Source: CAYRLZ01 sp964425275
GTDB lineage: Bacteria; Hydrothermota; Tepidihabitantia; Tepidihabitantales; JBDRVQ01
Length of the DNA stretch: 17,227 bases
NCBI GenBank assembly: GCA_964425275.1
Contig: CAYRLZ010000024.1
Span: forward strand, 1-17,227
Direction: 5' to 3'
Part shown: piece by piece, positions 13,938 to 17,227 of the stretch
How positions within the stretch are numbered: position 1 is the first letter of the stretch
Layout: each line of letters begins with the position of its first letter
Position numbers and translations under genes: made by a program
The notes under the pieces: generated by a model
What the model was told of the DNA's origin: nothing
The model's input: only the letters and a program-made list of their open reading frames with translations
Databases searched by the model: none

Positions 13938-15668
13938 ATGAAACCAAAATTTATTTTAGGATTGGTTTTTATCTCCACTTTGGTTTATTCCTTTAAGGAG
14001 AATTATAACCTTGTTCGGGTCTATCTTCCGAACCGAGAAGAAATTTACCAACTCGCTGACCTGAATCTTGATTTTGCCCGTGAGCACTTTACTAACCTGG
14101 TGGATGTGATAATCAATGATGAAGTCTTGAAGATTATCCGTAGCCGGGGGTTTCGGGCCGAAGTGATAAAACGCGGTGAAGAGTTTTTAGCAATCCCGCC
14201 CGAATATCATACCTATGAGGAGACCTTCCATACCTTTGATTCACTCCAATCACTATATCCGGCGATTCTCCATATTGAGACAATTGGTTATACCCAGTGG
14301 CGGCGCCTGCCTATCTACGGTATCCGGATTTCCGATAATCCCCTAATTGAGGAGGATGAGCCAGCAATAATGTTTACTGGTGTGACCCATGCCCGAGAGC
14401 CATTGGGCAATGAAATAATCATCTATTTAGCCAAGTATCTATGCAGTAATTATGCCCATTCGGCACAGGTCAGACGTTGGGTTGATTCGCTTGATATCTG
14501 GCTGATTCCGATTGTGAACCCGGATGGGTTTAAGTTTATGTGGGATTCGGCACAGAGTTATCCTTACTGGCGGAAGAACCAGCGGGATAACAATAATAAC
14601 GGACGGTTTGACCGTAATTATGATGGGGTTGACTTGAATCGCAATTTTGACTGGCGCTGGACTTATGGCGGTAGTACCAATCCGCCAGACCAAACCTATC
14701 GCGGACCATTTCCCAATTCGGAGAGTGAAGTCCAGGCCTTGTGTAATTTGGCACGGCGACAGAAGCCGCTCTTCGGTATCTCCTATCATTCCTACGGTGC
14801 GGTTGTGATTTATCCCTGGCGATTTCAGGGGCAGGCGACACCCGACGAAGATATCCTGTCCGCGATGGCCCAGCGGATGGCGCAATTAATCGGTTATACC
14901 TATACCCCCAGTTCTGGCTCCAATCAGAGTTTGGACTGGCTCTATGCCAGAATCGGTCAGTATGATTTTTTGGTTGAGACAGCAAGAAACGAGTTCATTC
15001 CCCGAGCCGAATCGATACCGGTAATATGCCAGCAGAATTTTAATGGTGATACCTTCCTTTTGAACCGGGCATTCTATGCTGGCATCTGGGGTCATGTGAA
15101 GGATGCGGTAATCGATAGTCCACTGGTGGCTGAGGTTCAGGTTCTGGGCCGAGTTGATACCGCCCTTTCTCCCCGAACCACAGACTCGCTCTTTGGCCGG
15201 TTCCATCGGGTATTAAATCCCGGGAGTTATGATTTGCGTTTCATTGCCCCGGGTTATGAGACAGTAACCGTGAGAAATGTTGGGGTGGTGCCGGAGTCAT
15301 TAACCCGACTGGAGATAAGGATGGAGCGGATGACTGGTATTGCCCAGGCGCCTGGTTCCCAGAATCCCGGTTTCGGTTTGCAGGTTGCGCCCAATCCCTT
15401 TCAGAAGACAATAACCATCAATTATCACTTGAAACATCCGGCTCATACCGACGCTTTTTGTAGGAAAAAGCCGATACTCAAAATCTTTAATTGCGCAGGT
15501 CAACTGGTGCGAACCTTAATTGCCGAGAAGCAAATGGGAAATAATTATTCATACACCTGGGATGGCAGAGACGATACAGGTAGCCGGGTGGCGAAAGGAA
15601 TCTATTACCTCCGATTAGAAGTGCCAGGAAACCGGCCGGTTACTGCAAGGGTTTTGTATATTGATTAG
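13938..15668 (+). CDS. Secreted M14 zinc carboxypeptidase with C-terminal sorting (FlgD Ig-like) module
   Basis: The 576-residue protein begins with a signal peptide (MKPKFILGLVFISTLVYS). The M14 carboxypeptidase domain follows, with zinc ligands His151 and Glu154 (THAREP) and His284 (SYHSYG), substrate-binding NRNF, and the catalytic Glu347 (FLVETARNE). After about residue 395 comes a regulatory-like beta domain (LNPGSYDLRFIAPGYE). The last ~90 residues form a FlgD/T9SS-type module (QVAPNPFQKTITINY, GQLVRTLI, YTWDGRDDTGSRVAKGIYYL), which targets or anchors proteins at the cell surface in phyla related to FCB bacteria. It probably trims C-terminal residues of extracellular peptides. The AGGAGGG before the ATG at 13938 fixes the start, 19 nt after polA, so read-through from polA is possible. 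The sorting module contains a short hairpin-forming insertion. Confidence 0.9.
   Translation: MKPKFILGLVFISTLVYSFKENYNLVRVYLPNREEIYQLADLNLDFAREHFTNLVDVIINDEVLKIIRSRGFRAEVIKRGEEFLAIPPEYHTYEETFHTFDSLQSLYPAILHIETIGYTQWRRLPIYGIRISDNPLIEEDEPAIMFTGVTHAREPLGNEIIIYLAKYLCSNYAHSAQVRRWVDSLDIWLIPIVNPDGFKFMWDSAQSYPYWRKNQRDNNNNGRFDRNYDGVDLNRNFDWRWTYGGSTNPPDQTYRGPFPNSESEVQALCNLARRQKPLFGISYHSYGAVVIYPWRFQGQATPDEDILSAMAQRMAQLIGYTYTPSSGSNQSLDWLYARIGQYDFLVETARNEFIPRAESIPVICQQNFNGDTFLLNRAFYAGIWGHVKDAVIDSPLVAEVQVLGRVDTALSPRTTDSLFGRFHRVLNPGSYDLRFIAPGYETVTVRNVGVVPESLTRLEIRMERMTGIAQAPGSQNPGFGLQVAPNPFQKTITINYHLKHPAHTDAFCRKKPILKIFNCAGQLVRTLIAEKQMGNNYSYTWDGRDDTGSRVAKGIYYLRLEVPGNRPVTARVLYID
15453..15471. repeat. Intragenic perfect inverted repeat in the M14 sorting module
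   Basis: GCTTTTT (15453-15459), loop GTAGG, AAAAAGC (15465-15471). It encodes the unusual segment DAFCRKKP, placed between two strands where related modules have a short turn. Confidence 0.6.
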
Positions 15669-15761
15669 GCATTTTTAAGTAGATTATTTTTGAGGAGAGG
15701 CCTGCCCTTGAATTTTGCGGTTACAGACAGATAGAATATGCGATTAGAAAAGGTTTTGGAC

Positions 15762-15789
15762 TTGGCGGCTGGGAAAATTTTAGTATAAT
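15762..15789 (+). promoter_or_regulatory. Promoter of the first retropepsin-like gene; predicts a leaderless mRNA
   Basis: TTGGCG (15762-15767), 16-nt spacer, perfect TATAAT (15784-15789), with the ATG at 15795 five nucleotides later and no Shine-Dalgarno sequence. Confidence 0.68.
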
Positions 15790-15794
15790 ATCCT

Positions 15795-16172
15795 ATGAGC
15801 CGAATTATTAAAGAGATTGAAATTGAAGGGCAACCAGCTTTTGCTCTCTTTGACACAGGCGCAATAAATACCTATGTGGAAAGAGGTCTGGTTCAAATTG
15901 TGCCAGTTCGTACCGTGCCTAAACCTTATACCGTTACTTTAGGGGGCAAAAGGATAGAGGTGAAAGAGGTTTGCACAATATTGGGCAAGATTGAAGGTCT
16001 TGATTTTGATACCGAGGCAATTCCAGTGGTGGAGATAGGGAAAATAGACGGTAAAGAAGTCACGGTCATTATCGGCGCTCTAACGATGGAGAAATGGGAG
16101 ATAAAATTAGACCCGAAAAATGGGGAATTAGATTTAACTGGACTGCGGCGTCGGGAATTTACTGAGTATTGA
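15795..16172 (+). CDS. Retropepsin-like aspartyl protease, single-domain (copy 1)
   Basis: The 125-residue protein has the aspartic protease catalytic motif Asp20-Thr-Gly-Ala (ALFDTGA) after a beta strand (IKEIEIEGQPA), and near the end the strand-turn region TVIIGALTMEKWEIKLD, which corresponds to the hydrophobic-hydrophobic-Gly segment of retropepsins. Like viral and other prokaryotic retropepsins it has one Asp motif and should act as a homodimer. It lacks a signal peptide, so it is cytoplasmic. Its substrate is unknown. It has its own leaderless promoter and is followed after 93 nt by a paralogue with a second promoter. Confidence 0.8.
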   Translation: MSRIIKEIEIEGQPAFALFDTGAINTYVERGLVQIVPVRTVPKPYTVTLGGKRIEVKEVCTILGKIEGLDFDTEAIPVVEIGKIDGKEVTVIIGALTMEKWEIKLDPKNGELDLTGLRRREFTEY

Positions 16173-16200
16173 GATGAGCAAAAATGCAATTTTTTAACCC

Positions 16201-16228
16201 TTGACCTTGCGGAATTTTCAATTATAAT
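16201..16228 (+). promoter_or_regulatory. Promoter of the second retropepsin-like gene
   Basis: TTGACC (16201-16206), 16-nt spacer, perfect TATAAT (16223-16228). The ATG at 16266 is about 30 nt after the predicted start of transcription, so this copy, unlike its neighbour, should have a short leader with an AGGGG (16252-16256). Confidence 0.68.
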
Positions 16229-16265
16229 TAGGAATATATGAAATGAAGAATAGGGGTTGTAGATT

Positions 16266-16661
16266 ATGGGTCTTATTATAAAGAAGATTGAAATCTCGGG
16301 CGATAAAGGGAGAGAGACAGTATCGGCGCTTTTTGATACCGGTTCTTCCGCTTCTCTAATAAGGAAGGATATTGTAAATAGGGTGAGCACAGCCCTGAAA
16401 TTACCAAAGTCCATAGAATTTGAACTTGGCGACGGGAGGAAGATGGAGACCTCCGAGGTTTGCGTATTAATAATCGGGATAAATGGTCGGGAGATAATTG
16501 ATAATGTTCTTATTTCGGAAAGACTATCAGAAGAGATGATTATCGGGGCAAAGACAATGCAGGAGTGGAAGATAAGACTTGACCCAGAAACGGAAGAGAT
16601 AACCGTTGGCAAAGACATAAAGAAGATGAAATTAGTTAAAGGTTTATCCTCACTAAAATGA
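16266..16661 (+). CDS. Retropepsin-like aspartyl protease, single-domain (copy 2)
   Basis: The 131-residue protein is a paralogue of the preceding gene: the same N-terminal strand (LIIKKIEISG), the catalytic Asp24-Thr-Gly-Ser (ALFDTGSSASLI), a central strand-turn (IEFELGDGRKMETSEVCVLI) and the same terminal signature EEMIIGAKTMQEWKIRLDPE. It ends with a lysine-rich tail (DIKKMKLVKGLSS) not present in copy 1. A homodimeric cytoplasmic aspartic peptidase is expected, substrate unknown. An AGGGG 9 nt before the ATG is an acceptable ribosome site. The two copies have diverged widely, so the duplication is old. Confidence 0.8.
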   Translation: MGLIIKKIEISGDKGRETVSALFDTGSSASLIRKDIVNRVSTALKLPKSIEFELGDGRKMETSEVCVLIIGINGREIIDNVLISERLSEEMIIGAKTMQEWKIRLDPETEEITVGKDIKKMKLVKGLSSLK

Positions 16662-16710
16662 CCGGCAAATTGACAAAATGAAAAAAAGAACGAACCGTTT
16701 GCACAAAGAC

Positions 16711-16739
16711 TTGACAATCCTGAAATTTTCTTGCATAAT
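16711..16739 (+). promoter_or_regulatory. Promoter with a leaderless-type spacing before tiny ORFs
   Basis: TTGACA (16711-16716), 17-nt spacer, CATAAT (16734-16739), with an ATG at 16746 six nucleotides later. Confidence 0.5.
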
Positions 16740-16745
16740 TCGTTT

Positions 16746-16787
16746 ATGGTTGGTTTTATGCTAGAGGAAAGCGATGATAGAGAATAA
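16746..16787 (+). pseudogene. Possible 13-codon leaderless fragment, perhaps a truncated gene
   Basis: The ATG sits 6 nt after a -10 box, the geometry used by real genes here, but the frame ends after 13 codons (MVGFMLEESDDRE). A second ATG at 16774, after AGAGGAAAGCG, opens a 28-codon frame to 16860. Neither shows recognisable protein character. The promoter may have lost its original gene or may drive a small RNA; no evidence separates these. Confidence 0.25.
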
Positions 16788-16898
16788 TTCTATCGCCGGA
16801 ATTGGGATGAATCACCGTAATCAATCTATGGCACAGGTTTTGCACAGACAGACAGAATAATCCACTAAACAACTTAAAATATTACAAAACAAAACTTT

Positions 16899-17150
16899 CC
16901 TCTCCCTTGATGGGAGGGGATAAAGGTGAGGGTGTTTCTTTATCCTTAGCGTCAGACGTTCGGCGTAATGCGTTGAGCGTCTTTCAAAAAGGGGGTGATT
17001 ATCTTCAAAAAGGCTTAACTTTAACCCCTGCCGGAGAAACCTCGGCAGATTCTCTTCCCAAAAAGGTTCAGAAAAGGGGATATAAAAAACAACGAGGCAT
17101 ATTTTGGCGGCACCGAGCCAAAGACGAGAAAAAGATGCCCTTTTGGGGTA
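16899..17150. repeat. Cluster of intergenic palindromes, no gene
   Basis: CCTCTCCC (16899-16906) pairs with GGGAGGGG (16912-16919); this CTCTCCCTTGATGGGAGGGG sequence is of a type scattered between genes in many bacterial genomes. CTGCCG (17028-17033) pairs with CGGCAG (17043-17048). TTTGGC and GCCAAA flank a short loop around 17103-17122. ATGCCCTTTTGGGGTA (17135-17150) matches the small palindromes at 7685 and 3163. An 87-codon frame through this stretch is translated repeat and not a credible gene. None of the hairpins has a proper T tract. Confidence 0.6.
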
Positions 17151-17180
17151 CAAAGATATTATCAAAATAGGGAACAAAAT

Positions 17181-17227
17181 ATGGTTAAAAACTTTATTTT
17201 TTCAAATAAAAAGGGAGACTTTATTAA
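17181..17227 (+). CDS. Possible start of a gene (partial, cut by the window end)
   Basis: An ATG at 17181 after a weak GGGAAC site opens 15 codons (MVKNFIFSNKKGDFI) to the edge. Equally, the AAAAGGGAG near 17208-17217 could be the ribosome site of a gene starting just beyond the window. Too little is visible to decide. Confidence 0.25.
   Translation, partial: MVKNFIFSNKKGDFI

Noticed and set aside
14439..14985. Two ~149-codon leftward frames inside the carboxypeptidase gene
   Set aside because: Both are antisense to the zinc-binding core of a convincing M14 enzyme.
15926..16717. 263-codon leftward frame opposite the two retropepsin-like genes
   Set aside because: It lies antisense to two well-supported genes with clear catalytic motifs and is serine/isoleucine rich as expected of a reverse shadow.
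16907..17170. 87-codon frame in the last intergenic region
   Set aside because: It translates a string of palindromic repeats, including a widely dispersed type; not a credible protein.

Overview
The window reads as a piece of a moderately AT-rich bacterial chromosome from a poorly characterised, probably thermophilic lineage. A candidate phylum such as WOR-3/Stahlbacteria or a relative is my inference, not something I can prove. The support is a Taq-like DNA polymerase I without proofreading residues, a secreted M14 carboxypeptidase with a FlgD/T9SS-like C-terminal sorting module, a LonB-like protease with an N-terminal AAA domain, TTG start codons, and many promoters whose -10 box lies only 5-7 nt before the start codon (leaderless mRNAs).

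Layout. Positions 1-114 hold the first 38 codons of a leftward secreted protein, served by two nearly identical tandem promoters. A rightward block follows: tldD (379-1737), tldE/pmbA (1737-3041), a 150-bp palindromic repeat element, a LonB-like protease (3250-5664) and an MFS exporter (5675-6979). From about 6974 to 11354 lies an accessory, decaying region. It contains a broken leftward gene built on a 12-bp tandem repeat, two copies of an 88-bp two-hairpin repeat (7366 and 9609), a frameshifted DUF4258 gene overlapping an intact DUF2283 gene, a compact cluster of two very small genes plus a PD-(D/E)XK-like nuclease, a doubly deleted REP-type transposase remnant, an XRE regulator, and a leftward HepT/MNT toxin-antitoxin pair in which both genes are damaged. 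From 11438 core genes resume: polA (11438-13918) and a secreted M14 carboxypeptidase (13938-15668). Two tandem retropepsin-like aspartyl protease paralogues follow, each with its own promoter. The last ~560 bp (16662-17227) hold a promoter with tiny ORFs, a cluster of palindromic intergenic repeats and perhaps the start of another gene.

Functionally, tldD and tldE encode the two subunits of a TldD/E metalloprotease and sit just upstream of another ATP-linked protease, so the left part is a proteolysis neighbourhood. The middle is a graveyard of toxin-antitoxin and transposon pieces embedded in dispersed hairpin repeats. The most unusual signals are the recurrent leaderless promoter geometry, the 12-bp-periodic pseudogene, the paired 88-bp repeats around the accessory island, and the three-gene nuclease cluster, which I cannot assign to a known system.
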